A stretch of 64,000 bases of DNA from Hyphomicrobium methylovorum. GTDB taxonomy: Bacteria; Pseudomonadota; Alphaproteobacteria; Rhizobiales; Hyphomicrobiaceae. Positions 46,070 through 54,170 of the stretch are shown here, piece after piece. The stretch covers positions 620,001 through 684,000 of the forward strand of contig NZ_QHJE01000001.1 of NCBI RefSeq assembly GCF_013626205.1. The letters are read 5' to 3'. Position 1 is the first letter of the stretch. Each line of letters begins with the position of its first letter. The position numbers and the translations under genes were made by a program. The notes under the pieces were generated by a model. That model was given only the letters and a program-made list of their open reading frames with translations. It made no database searches and was not told where the DNA came from.

Positions 46070-48165
46070 CCGCCGCTCGATAGAATGCGCGCCTGCTCGA
46101 CCCAGCCCTCGCGCTCGATCCGGCCCTTGAATTCGAGCACCTGACTCACACGATCGATATCGCCGCTGGTCCAGTTGGCGATATGTTCGTAGCGCGTGAT
46201 GCCCATCCCATTCAGGCGCTTTTCGCTCAGGACGCCAATTCCGCGGATGCGCTTGAGATCGTCGTGCGGCTCATCGCTGGCGGCGATGGGTTTCGCAGGC
46301 TCCGGCTTCTCGGCAGGCGCCGGGGCGTTCGCGGCTTCCTTCTCTTTGATCGCGTCCGTGAGCTTCGCAGGAATAGAGATTTTCGGATCGACCTTCGACA
46401 GCGGCGAGATCGGCTCGATGGGACGCAGTCCGCGCGTCACGCTGGCAGATGCCGCAGCGATTGCCGCCGCAGCCGCTGCTGCCATTTCCGCAACGGATCG
46501 ACCCTGGCTTGCAGCGGCGACGCCCAATTGTTTCGGAGCGCTATCAGTGTCTTCAAGGTGGGTCTCAGAGTCCGCTTCAGCTTCCGGCGCAGTTTCGGTG
46601 GAGGGCGAAGACTCGTCGTGTTCTTCCTCCGAGTGGTCGCCTTCTGACTCGTCGTCCTTCGGCGTCTCGGAGTCGATGGCTGCCTGCGTTACGGACGCGA
46701 TGGTTGTCGCCACGGGCTTTGCCGCGTTCAGCGCGGCGAGGCGATTGCGCGAATAGAACGTCTCTCCGCCCTTCGCGAGAATTTGCGCTTGCTCAACCCA
46801 CTGTTCGCGGTCGATCCGGCCGGGGATTTCAAGCAATTGTCCGAAGCGATTGACGTCGGCCGCGGTCCAGGCGGCGATGTGCTCGAAGTCGTTCACGCCC
46901 TCATGTTTCAAGCGCTGTTCGAGGTCTGAGTTGATCGCGCGAATGCGCTGGAAATCATCTCCACCTTCGATGAAGACGCGGGGACGCTCCTGCGGCTTCG
47001 GTGCCGGAATTGGGATGATCGGCTCGGGTTCGGGCTCGATTTCCGGTTCGAGATCCGGCTCTGGCTCAGGTTCTTGCTCAAGCTCGGGCTCCGGTTCTGC
47101 TTCGGGCTCGTGCTCAGGTTCTGTTTCGAGTTCTGCTTCGTGTTCTGGCTCGGGTTCTTCTGCAGACTCAGGTTCGAGGTCCGGTTCAGGCTCTGCTTCG
47201 GATTCGGAGACGGCCTTTGCGACGGTATCTGCGTCGCGAGAGGTTTCTGTTTCCTCACGGCTGCTTTCGTTTGACGGCTCGTCTTCCACTCCGCTCGGAC
47301 GCTTCGTTTCATCAGCGCTTTCGCGATCGTCTTCGTTCGCGTCTTCTCGCGTCGCTGCTTTCGAGCGCATTGAGTCACGGAATTTCGGAAGGAACGAGAT
47401 CGACGCGGCTGCGGCGGCTTTGGCCGTCGCGACTGCCGCCGCTGCTGCCGACGTCGTCGCGTCGGTCAAACGCGAACGTCTTGTGGTCGGTTGATCGTCT
47501 GTTTCGGCCTCGGCGGATTCCGTTGGCGCCACGTCTTCATCGGACGACGACGGTTCGTCTTCGGTGCGAACAGCAGGCTCGATCTGCGGCTGAAACACCG
47601 GAGCGGCGACTGGTTCAGGTTCGGGCTCGTAAACCGGTTCCGGTTCATAGACCGGCTCGGGTTCGTAGACGGGCTCTGGCTCGTAGACGGGCTCTGGCAC
47701 ATACACGGGTTCCGGTTCCGGCTCAGCCGGCGGCGCATACGTTCCCGTGAGATAGTCGCCGGTGACGGCTGCCAGAACTGCCGGGCGAACTTCGACGATC
47801 GCGCGCCTCGGGATGCCTTCGTTCGGATCCGGCCCCATCAGCGCGCGTTCAAAGCGTGCTGGGTCAACCAGCTTCGGCACCGGGCGCGGTTCGGGGCGGC
47901 GCAGCACGTCGATCCGCGGCTGGACAGGATCAATCGAACGCGGAGCAACCATCTGCGGAGCAGCGCGCGAAGTGTGGACCGGCACGTAAACGGGTGCGGG
48001 CGCTGGTGCGGGGTAGTTTTGATCGACGCCGGAATCGACCGGAACATACACGGGTTCGGCTTCGCGCACACCGAAGAGCGCGCGCTTCAGCGTGCACGCG
48101 AGAAAGGCGCCGAGAAAATACGCGGCAAGCAGCAGTAGAAATGTCTGAACGTACAGATGTGTCAT
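46009..48165 (-). CDS. membrane-anchored Glu/Pro-rich protein with two helix-hairpin-helix domains
   Basis: This 718-residue protein begins with a single membrane helix (about 8-27) followed by a short basic stretch. A VYEPEP repeat region (about 150-190) and a Glu/Pro repeat region (about 315-395) are highly acidic and low in complexity. Two homologous helix-hairpin-helix domains occupy about 403-470 ([22 protein letters not shown]...[12 protein letters not shown]) and 635-705 ([22 protein letters not shown]...[12 protein letters not shown]). These resemble the C-terminal domain annotated as flap-endonuclease-like in COG3743-type proteins. Such domains bind nucleic acid or mediate protein contacts; nuclease activity is not shown. 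It is the last gene of a three-gene operon. Confidence 0.75.
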   Translation of the reverse strand: MTHLYVQTFLLLLAAYFLGAFLACTLKRALFGVREAEPVYVPVDSGVDQNYPAPAPAPVYVPVHTSRAAPQMVAPRSIDPVQPRIDVLRRPEPRPVPKLVDPARFERALMGPDPNEGIPRRAIVEVRPAVLAAVTGDYLTGTYAPPAEPEPEPVYVPEPVYEPEPVYEPEPVYEPEPVYEPEPEPVAAPVFQPQIEPAVRTEDEPSSSDEDVAPTESAEAETDDQPTTRRSRLTDATTSAAAAAVATAKAAAAASISFLPKFRDSMRSKAATREDANEDDRESADETKRPSGVEDEPSNESSREETETSRDADTVAKAVSESEAEPEPDLEPESAEEPEPEHEAELETEPEHEPEAEPEPELEQEPEPEPDLEPEIEPEPEPIIPIPAPKPQERPRVFIEGGDDFQRIRAINSDLEQRLKHEGVNDFEHIAAWTAADVNRFGQLLEIPGRIDREQWVEQAQILAKGGETFYSRNRLAALNAAKPVATTIASVTQAAIDSETPKDDESEGDHSEEEHDESSPSTETAPEAEADSETHLEDTDSAPKQLGVAAASQGRSVAEMAAAAAAAIAAASASVTRGLRPIEPISPLSKVDPKISIPAKLTDAIKEKEAANAPAPAEKPEPAKPIAASDEPHDDLKRIRGIGVLSEKRLNGMGITRYEHIANWTSGDIDRVSQVLEFKGRIEREGWVEQARILSSGGHTEFSRRVDRGEVDTSRET
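47623..47712 (-). repeat. 18-bp tandem repeat encoding VYEPEP units
   Basis: Five imperfect 18-base units lie head to tail inside the Glu/Pro-rich gene and encode VY-E-P-E-P hexapeptides. The units differ at silent and a few coding positions, so copy number could vary by slippage. Confidence 0.8.
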
Positions 48166-48217
48166 CTACGTCCGTCCGCTCCGTCGGCAGGAGAGCCCGG
48201 TTTCAAAGTGCATTTCC

Positions 48218-48316
48218 TCATGCCTTCGGCTCTCGGCATGAAAACCAACCCGCGGCGAGCCCCAGCGCGAAGGCCAACGCAATCCACCAGAAGAGCTTCA
48301 CAAACAAATAGTCCAT
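48218..48316 (-). CDS. 32-residue single-TM microprotein
   Basis: This 33-codon frame encodes MDYLFVKLFWWIALAFALGL and then AAGWFSCREPKA. It is one hydrophobic helix of about 22 residues with a short cytoplasmic or periplasmic tail carrying one Cys. A strong GGAGAGGGCGAAG ribosome site precedes the ATG. It lies 24 bases after the OmpA-like gene and 53 bases before the Glu/Pro-rich gene, all on the same strand, so it is the middle gene of the operon. I recognise no family; gene size and context suggest a small membrane adaptor. Confidence 0.65.
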   Translation of the reverse strand: MDYLFVKLFWWIALAFALGLAAGWFSCREPKA

Positions 48317-48339
48317 TTCGTGCTTCGCCCTCTCCGGCC

Positions 48340-50490
48340 TCAATTGACCTTGACGTTGAATTCGATGCGGCGGTTCTTGGCGCGCCCTGCTTCCGTCGCG
48401 TTATCGGCAATCGGACGCGTCGCGCCGTAGCCGATCGTCGTCAGCCTGCGCGCGTCGACACCGTGCGCGCCAAGAAAATCTGCAACAGCGCGCGCTCGGC
48501 GGTCAGATAGACGTTGGTTGCGCTCGTCAGTGCCTTCGGCGTCTGTGTGGCCTTCGATCTGGATGCTAAACGCGGGGCATTCATTCGCGATCTCGGCCAG
48601 GTCTTTCAGAGTCTGGGTGCTATCCTGCGTCAGGTCCGCCTTGGCACGATCGAAATTGATGACGCCCTTCGACGACGTTTGGCGCATCAGCGTCTGGCAG
48701 CTATCGGCCGCCTTTTCCTCAACCGACATGACCGTGATGGCATCCGTCACCTTGAAGCCGGGAGGCAAGTCCGTCGAAAGGACGCTGCGGACATCGTTGG
48801 CGACACGATCCGTTTCGGCTGCGCCGTGGATCGCCAAGTTCTTACCCTCGATGGAGACGTCTCCATTTCTCAGCTTGGAGAGTTGCTCGAGCGCGACGCG
48901 CGATGCCGACAACCAAGGTTCGGCCGACGCACCGACGACCTTCATGTTGTCTGCAATACTTTCGCCTGGATAAATCCTTTGAGCATTCTCGATCAGGCGG
49001 AGGCGAGACGGGTCGTCGGGAGCTTCACCCTCCAGAGTGATCATGCTGTTGGATTCACGGATCGCCTTCCATGACAGATCCGTTTTCATTGTGCCGGTGA
49101 AAGATATGTTCGCCGTCGTCTCGCACGTCTGCCCGGCGGCCGCCTTAACGTCGCCCGGTACGGTTTGTGCCGCCGCGTAGTCATCCGTTTCGCCCGAAAC
49201 GTCGAGCTTGCGATCCGACAGGATCGACTTTCCGTTCTTGAGACGCGGCAATGACGCGAGCCCGGCAACGACGCATTGTTGCCAGCCTTCCGGCGCACCG
49301 GCTGCGACCTGCGTTTTGTCGTTCACGGTGCGGTTGGGGAACCGCGCGCGCACGGCGTCTACGAGAGCGGCGCGTGCGGCTTCGCTCGGGACCATGCCGA
49401 TCACATCGACGTTCGTTCCGGTGTTGACGATGCCCATCACATAGCCGCCGCTCGGCAGAGCCAGATCGGAGCGCGGATAATGGATGCGGTCGACGATCTT
49501 GAAGTTCTGCGGCACGTCGAGCTTTAGCGAACGGCGGACAGCCGTTGCCACCTGCTCGTCCGCAGCTTCGCCGGTGAACGTCAGGTTTCTATCGCTGAAT
49601 GACGCCTCACCCGATTTCAATTGCGCCAACTGGTCGAGCGTGACGGCGACGGCCTTTGCCCAATCCTTAGGCGAGCCGTCCGCTACGTCGGAGCGATCGG
49701 AAATCGTCATCTTGCCGAAGAGCGTCTTGGCGCGCGACGCGATTTTTGCCTTATCGCCATCGGTCGGTGCAAAGCCAGAAAGGGTTACGCCGTCACCGCC
49801 CTTTCGGGCTGCCCACACGAACGGCTTTGCGATCGGAGCGGAAATTTTTGCGGATGCCAGATTGACGCCGCGAGGACGACGACTCTCAAGCGCGGTTCGA
49901 ACTTCGCGATATACCGCCGAGGTTGGCGCTTCTCCGCGCATCGACAGATCGAGCGCCGAAAGCTCGGCTTCGCCCCGCTTCAGGGCCGCTAGATTCTTGA
50001 GTGTGAATTTCGCCCCAGCCAGCCAGGTGTCGCGATCGATCGAGCCGCGCGCGAGGCGCATTTCATCGGCGACTGCCGCCTTCGGAAATTCATTTCGTGC
50101 GGCATCGAGCAATGTCTGGCGCGCAGCTTCGGACGGAACGTAGCCGCCGAGACGCAGCCGACCGGGTCCGTCGGACGTTGCCGACCAGCGGTAGTTATCG
50201 ACATGCTCGATGAGTTCCGCGCGGTTACGCGCGACGCGAACGCCCCAGATGTTCTTTGCATAGGCGAGTGCGAGGCCGGGTCCGCGGTCTTCCGGCGAGC
50301 GTCCCGTCAAAATAACGTCGCGGCCTGAGACATTCGGAGCGGCCCAACCGAGCCCTGCCCTGTTCAATGCTTCGGATGTGCGCCGGGCGAGATCGCTTTC
50401 GATGTCGTCGCGCTGCACCTCAACGGCAACCCAACTCAGAATCGCGATCGGGATCAGTCCCAAAAGCCAATATGAGGGATTGCAACGCAT
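48340..50490 (-). CDS. OmpA-domain envelope protein with repeated BON-like modules
   Basis: This 716-residue protein has an N-terminal membrane segment (NPSYWLLGLIPIAILSWVAVEV, about 3-24), several BON-like repeats (phrases such as GYVPSEAARQTLLDAARNEFP, FAPTDGDKAKIASRAKTLFG and MVPSEAARAALVDAVRARFP), and a C-terminal OmpA peptidoglycan-binding domain (NFDRAKADL...IQIEGHTDAEGTDERNQRLSDRRARAVADFL...KNRRIEF). I chose the ATG at 50490; an in-frame start at 50541 lies earlier. It heads the envelope operon. Confidence 0.8.
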   Translation of the reverse strand: MRCNPSYWLLGLIPIAILSWVAVEVQRDDIESDLARRTSEALNRAGLGWAAPNVSGRDVILTGRSPEDRGPGLALAYAKNIWGVRVARNRAELIEHVDNYRWSATSDGPGRLRLGGYVPSEAARQTLLDAARNEFPKAAVADEMRLARGSIDRDTWLAGAKFTLKNLAALKRGEAELSALDLSMRGEAPTSAVYREVRTALESRRPRGVNLASAKISAPIAKPFVWAARKGGDGVTLSGFAPTDGDKAKIASRAKTLFGKMTISDRSDVADGSPKDWAKAVAVTLDQLAQLKSGEASFSDRNLTFTGEAADEQVATAVRRSLKLDVPQNFKIVDRIHYPRSDLALPSGGYVMGIVNTGTNVDVIGMVPSEAARAALVDAVRARFPNRTVNDKTQVAAGAPEGWQQCVVAGLASLPRLKNGKSILSDRKLDVSGETDDYAAAQTVPGDVKAAAGQTCETTANISFTGTMKTDLSWKAIRESNSMITLEGEAPDDPSRLRLIENAQRIYPGESIADNMKVVGASAEPWLSASRVALEQLSKLRNGDVSIEGKNLAIHGAAETDRVANDVRSVLSTDLPPGFKVTDAITVMSVEEKAADSCQTLMRQTSSKGVINFDRAKADLTQDSTQTLKDLAEIANECPAFSIQIEGHTDAEGTDERNQRLSDRRARAVADFLGAHGVDARRLTTIGYGATRPIADNATEAGRAKNRRIEFNVKVN

Positions 50491-50833
50491 GCACACGCGA
50501 CTCCGAAACCAAAAAAACGCGGAGCCCCGCAGCACGGCCAAAGCTCAGCAGGAGAAGAAGCGATACGCGACCGCTCCGTCTCGTGGCCAGACTTTGATCC
50601 GAGCGGACCCCCGATGGGAGTATAGTCAAGTGCCGTGGCCATTCCAAGCCGAGGAGGCTCGCCACCGCCATTAACTAACGTCATGAATTTGTGGGTATTT
50701 TAGGGTCTAAGTCGCGCTTGCCTATACGATTTTCGTCTTGCCGTGGCCTATTGCTCGCATTTGGGCAAGGCTATGGCGAAAGCGCATTTTCCGGCCGCTA
50801 ATCCCTAGAGACTGTCGCTAGCGCCGAGCGCGC
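50491..50833. other. 343-base intergenic region
   Basis: No gene, hairpin terminator or known regulatory site stands out. It should hold the promoter of the OmpA-like operon (minus) and the 3' end of the CysG-like gene's transcript (minus). Confidence 0.5.
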
Positions 50834-51886
50834 TTAGAGAACAATGACGGATTTTCCCGCCGCAGCGATCGCGGAGGCGACCGGGTGACCATCTCTCAGA
50901 CCCGCCATGTCACGCGGGGACGCGCACACAAGGCAGACGATCCGGCGTCCGGCGTTGGCGGCGACCAGTCTCTCTATTGACCCGTTTGATGGGGTCTTGC
51001 CTGGGCCTGCAAGGCAGTGACGCTCAGATTCACGGCGTGCGAAATCGAGGGCGGCAGGTGGAACGCCATCTTCGAACAGGATGACATCGGCGGCTCGAAG
51101 CGCCCGGACGGCCGCAAGAGTCAATGTCTCGGCGCTGGAACCAACCTCAACCACAGGAACGGCGGCTGCTTCGATGGTTGCCGGATCTGACGCGGCTTCA
51201 AGCAGCGCAACGCGGTCAGCGGACGTCGGGGCACGCGCGGCGTCGCGCATCGCGAGATCGGCGAAGCAGGTCCAGAAGGTTCGCTTCCGCGCGGCGGGCT
51301 CCGCCTCAAGGACCGGGTCGCGGCGCCACTCTTTTGCTGCTTCCGCCCAGCGCCGGAACCCGTCGGGCAGCAGGCTTTCGATGATCGAGCGGATCGCTTG
51401 GCCGAAAACGGGCGCGCCGCCATCTGTCGAGATTGCGACGACCAGCGGTGAGCGGTTGACGATTGCGCCGAATTGAAAATCGCAAAACGCTGGACGGTCG
51501 ATGACATTGACCGGAATGCTTGCCGCGCGGCAGGCGTTGGCGAACTCGTCCGCGTCTCGATCTTCTGTCATGGCGCCGATCGCCAGCGCGGCACCACGTA
51601 AGTCAGAAGGCTGCCAACTTCGTCTCTCCAGCGTGACGCGCCCGTTGACGGCTGATGCGTTGAGTTCTGTAAATCCACTTACATACTGGTCCGCAAAGAC
51701 CTCGACGTTCGCACCGGCGGCGGCCAGCAGCTCGGATTTCCAAAGCGCGGCGTCCGTGCCGCCAGCAACGACAACGTGTTTCCCGGCGAGCTTGAAGAAC
51801 ACGGGTAACGTCGCGAGAGGAGCCATCCTTGCCGCGGATGTCGTGGCAAGTGTTTTGAGGTTTCGATCTTCAGGCACAGCGCTCAT
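50834..51886 (-). CDS. CysG-like protein: siroheme-synthase N-terminal domain plus shortened methyltransferase-like part
   Basis: This 350-residue protein has an N-terminal Rossmann domain like the precorrin-2 dehydrogenase/ferrochelatase part of CysG: PVFFKLAGKHVVVAGGTDAALWKSELLAAAGANVEVFA and FCDFQFGAIVNRSPLVVAISTDGGAPVFGQAIRSIIE. Only about 100 residues of a SUMT-like region follow (AETLTLAAVRALRAADVILFEDGV), instead of the roughly 240 of a full methyltransferase. The GGDP SAM-binding segment is absent. It therefore probably keeps only the N-terminal activity, if any. It overlaps the GlxA-type gene by four bases. Confidence 0.7.
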   Translation of the reverse strand: MSAVPEDRNLKTLATTSAARMAPLATLPVFFKLAGKHVVVAGGTDAALWKSELLAAAGANVEVFADQYVSGFTELNASAVNGRVTLERRSWQPSDLRGAALAIGAMTEDRDADEFANACRAASIPVNVIDRPAFCDFQFGAIVNRSPLVVAISTDGGAPVFGQAIRSIIESLLPDGFRRWAEAAKEWRRDPVLEAEPAARKRTFWTCFADLAMRDAARAPTSADRVALLEAASDPATIEAAAVPVVEVGSSAETLTLAAVRALRAADVILFEDGVPPAALDFARRESERHCLAGPGKTPSNGSIERLVAANAGRRIVCLVCASPRDMAGLRDGHPVASAIAAAGKSVIVL

Positions 51887-52851
51887 GCGTGCGTCTCTGG
51901 CATCTGAGCGCCTGCCACCTCGGCGCGGGCGTTGCGGCGGATGACCCGCGGCGGCTGGCCAAATACACGCAAAAATGCCCGGCGCATCCGGTCGCCGTCG
52001 CCAAATCCGGTTTGCCGCGCAACGACGTCAATCGAGTGATGGCTTTGTTCCATCATCAATCGAGCCGTCTCAACGCGGAGTTTTTCAATCGCCTTTGCGG
52101 GTGACTGACCCGTTTCGGTGCGGAATGCACGACTGAATTGGCGCGGGCTCAAATGCGCGGCGTTCGCCAGAGCCGCGACTGTAAGATCAGTGTTGAGATT
52201 GCGCTTCGCGTAGTCCAGCGCCAACTGGATGCGATCCGATTTCGGTTCGAGTTCGAGAAGTGCCGAGTATTGCGATTGGCCACCCGCGCGCCGATGGTAG
52301 ACGACGAGCTTGCGCGCGATGATACGCGCGACCTCAGCGCCGAGATCATCTTCGATGAGTGCCAATGCGAGGTCTATGCCCGCCGTCATTCCCGCAGAGG
52401 TCCAGATCGCTCCGTCATTCGAGAAGATGCGATCGGCATCCACTTTCACGTTTGGAAAACGCAACTGCAGTTCGCGCGCGTAATACCAATGGGTGGACGC
52501 GCGGCGGCCATCGAGTAGACCTGCCTCCGCGAGAACGAAAGCGCCCGTGCAGATCGACGCGATCCGCCTGCTGCGATCGGCGGCGCGACGAATATAAGTG
52601 ACCATGCCCGCGCTTGGCGGAATTGAAACGTCGCCACCTCCGATTATGACCGTGTCGACGGCATCTTCGATGAATGTCTCGGTTTCGATTGCCACTCCGG
52701 CCGACGTTTTGACGAGACCACCCGCCTCAGAAACGAAGCGCATTCGATAATATTCATTGCCCGTCAGGCAGTTCGCGAGCTCGAAAACCGCGGTAACGCC
52801 GAGCTCCATGACGGAGACGCCGGGGAAAACAACAAAGTCGACTGTTTGCAC
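51883..52851 (-). CDS. GlxA-type AraC-family transcriptional regulator
   Basis: This regulator of about 322 residues has an N-terminal DJ-1/PfpI-like domain (VDFVVFPGVSVMELGVTAVFELAN; SICTGAFVLAEAGLLDGRRASTHW with the nucleophile-elbow Cys) and a C-terminal AraC-type double HTH (LTVAALANAAHLSPRQFSRAFRTETGQSPAKAIEKLRVE). I chose a GTG at 52851 because GAGG precedes it and the family begins there; a TTG at 52914 in the same frame would add 21 residues. It is translated just before the CysG-like gene. Confidence 0.88.
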   Translation of the reverse strand: MQTVDFVVFPGVSVMELGVTAVFELANCLTGNEYYRMRFVSEAGGLVKTSAGVAIETETFIEDAVDTVIIGGGDVSIPPSAGMVTYIRRAADRSRRIASICTGAFVLAEAGLLDGRRASTHWYYARELQLRFPNVKVDADRIFSNDGAIWTSAGMTAGIDLALALIEDDLGAEVARIIARKLVVYHRRAGGQSQYSALLELEPKSDRIQLALDYAKRNLNTDLTVAALANAAHLSPRQFSRAFRTETGQSPAKAIEKLRVETARLMMEQSHHSIDVVARQTGFGDGDRMRRAFLRVFGQPPRVIRRNARAEVAGAQMPETHA

Positions 52852-53150
52852 GCGCGACCTCAACTGAATGTCCTGAATTGCCGGATATATGACATTTGAG
52901 ACGCGAGGGGGCAATCCTATCTTCGCACTGCACTGCCCTGCGCAATGAGCGCTGGTGACTGTCTCTATTAACCCGCAATGCCAATCGCCTCGACGATTTG
53001 CCGGAGTGCCGGCAGGTGGAACCCTTCAAGCTCCGCCCCGGTTTCGGTTTTGAGAATGTTGGCAATGCGGACCACGTGATTACCTTTGCCGGGCCGCTAG
53101 TTCCGGCGCCCCGTGAACGATCTCTTTTTCTGCAACCGTGGACATCCATT

Positions 53151-54125
53151 ATGACAATTCAAATGCGTCTTGCCCAAGCCGCTGCGCTGACACTTGCCGG
53201 TGTGATCTCGATTGCCTCGCCGGTATCAGCGAACGACATGAACGCCATCGCCGTTGCCGGTGATCGCGCTTATCCCGAGAGCATCGCGGCTGCGTCGGAC
53301 GGCACGTTGTACGTGAGCAGCCTTGCGTCCGGCGGCATCTTCCGCATCAAGCCAGGCGCTTCGACGTCAGAAGAATGGATCAAACCGGGCGCATTCGACA
53401 CGCGCTCCACGTTTGGCGTGCTCGTCAACGACAAGACCGGCGAACTTCTGGTTTGCTCAAACGACGCTTCGGGGATCGGCGTACCGGGACCGAGTGAGGT
53501 CAAGGGAAGTCATTTGAAGGCTTTCGATCTTGCAAGTGGCGAAGGCAAATGGAGCGTGAAGCTGCCGAAGGACGGCAGCATCTGCAATGACGCGGCGATT
53601 GCGAACGATGGTTCGATCTACGTCACCAACACGTCGTCACCGCAGATCCTCAAGCTGAAGCCGGGCGCAAAAGAGTTTGAAGTCTGGCTCGAGAGCGAAG
53701 AGTTCAATCAGCCGAAGGAAGGCGCAGGGCTTGATGGAATTGCCATCGGCACCGACGGCAATCTCTATCTCAACACATACACAAATGCTGAGCTTTATCG
53801 TGTCGAAGTGAAGGACGGCAGCCCCGGTAAGATCACGAAGCTGAAGCCATCGCGTGCGCTTCAGTTTGCTGACGGTTTGCGGCCTGTCGACGGCGAGAAC
53901 ACATTTATCATGGCCGAAGGCAGCGGCTCGATCGACCGTGTCACGATCAAAGGCGACACGGCTGAAATCGAGACGATCAAGGATGGATTTTCCGGCCCGA
54001 CGTCCGTCGCACTTGTGAATGGTGCCTACTATGTGACGGAAGGCCAGCTGCCGCACCTGTTCGACCCCAAGGCCGGTCCTCCGAAGCTGCCGTTCCAGGT
54101 CACGAAAGTTCCAGCGAAGAACTAA
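53151..54125 (+). CDS. exported SMP-30/gluconolactonase-like beta-propeller protein
   Basis: This 324-residue protein has a signal peptide ending near ASPVSAND and a six-bladed propeller pattern with repeated phrases SIAAASDGTLYVSSLASGGIF, NDAAIANDGSIYVTNTSSP and GIAIGTDGNLYLNTYTNAEL. SMP-30-like proteins are lactonases or related hydrolases; metal-binding residues cannot be confirmed by eye. It lies 45 bases before the sorbosone-dehydrogenase-like gene, suggesting joint action in the periplasm, perhaps on a sugar lactone. Confidence 0.75.
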   Translation: MTIQMRLAQAAALTLAGVISIASPVSANDMNAIAVAGDRAYPESIAAASDGTLYVSSLASGGIFRIKPGASTSEEWIKPGAFDTRSTFGVLVNDKTGELLVCSNDASGIGVPGPSEVKGSHLKAFDLASGEGKWSVKLPKDGSICNDAAIANDGSIYVTNTSSPQILKLKPGAKEFEVWLESEEFNQPKEGAGLDGIAIGTDGNLYLNTYTNAELYRVEVKDGSPGKITKLKPSRALQFADGLRPVDGENTFIMAEGSGSIDRVTIKGDTAEIETIKDGFSGPTSVALVNGAYYVTEGQLPHLFDPKAGPPKLPFQVTKVPAKN

Positions 54126-54170
54126 GCGGACGTATCCGCGCGCTATTTTTAGCGACGAAGGAGTATTGCG

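Noticed and set aside
46850-47494. Ser/Gly-rich plus-strand frame opposite the Glu/Pro-rich gene
   Set aside because: The Ser/Gly repeats are simply the antisense of Glu/Pro codons.
52998-53150. Upstream in-frame extension of the SMP-30-like gene
   Set aside because: It precedes a clear signal peptide at 53151 and has no ribosome site, so it is not part of the protein.
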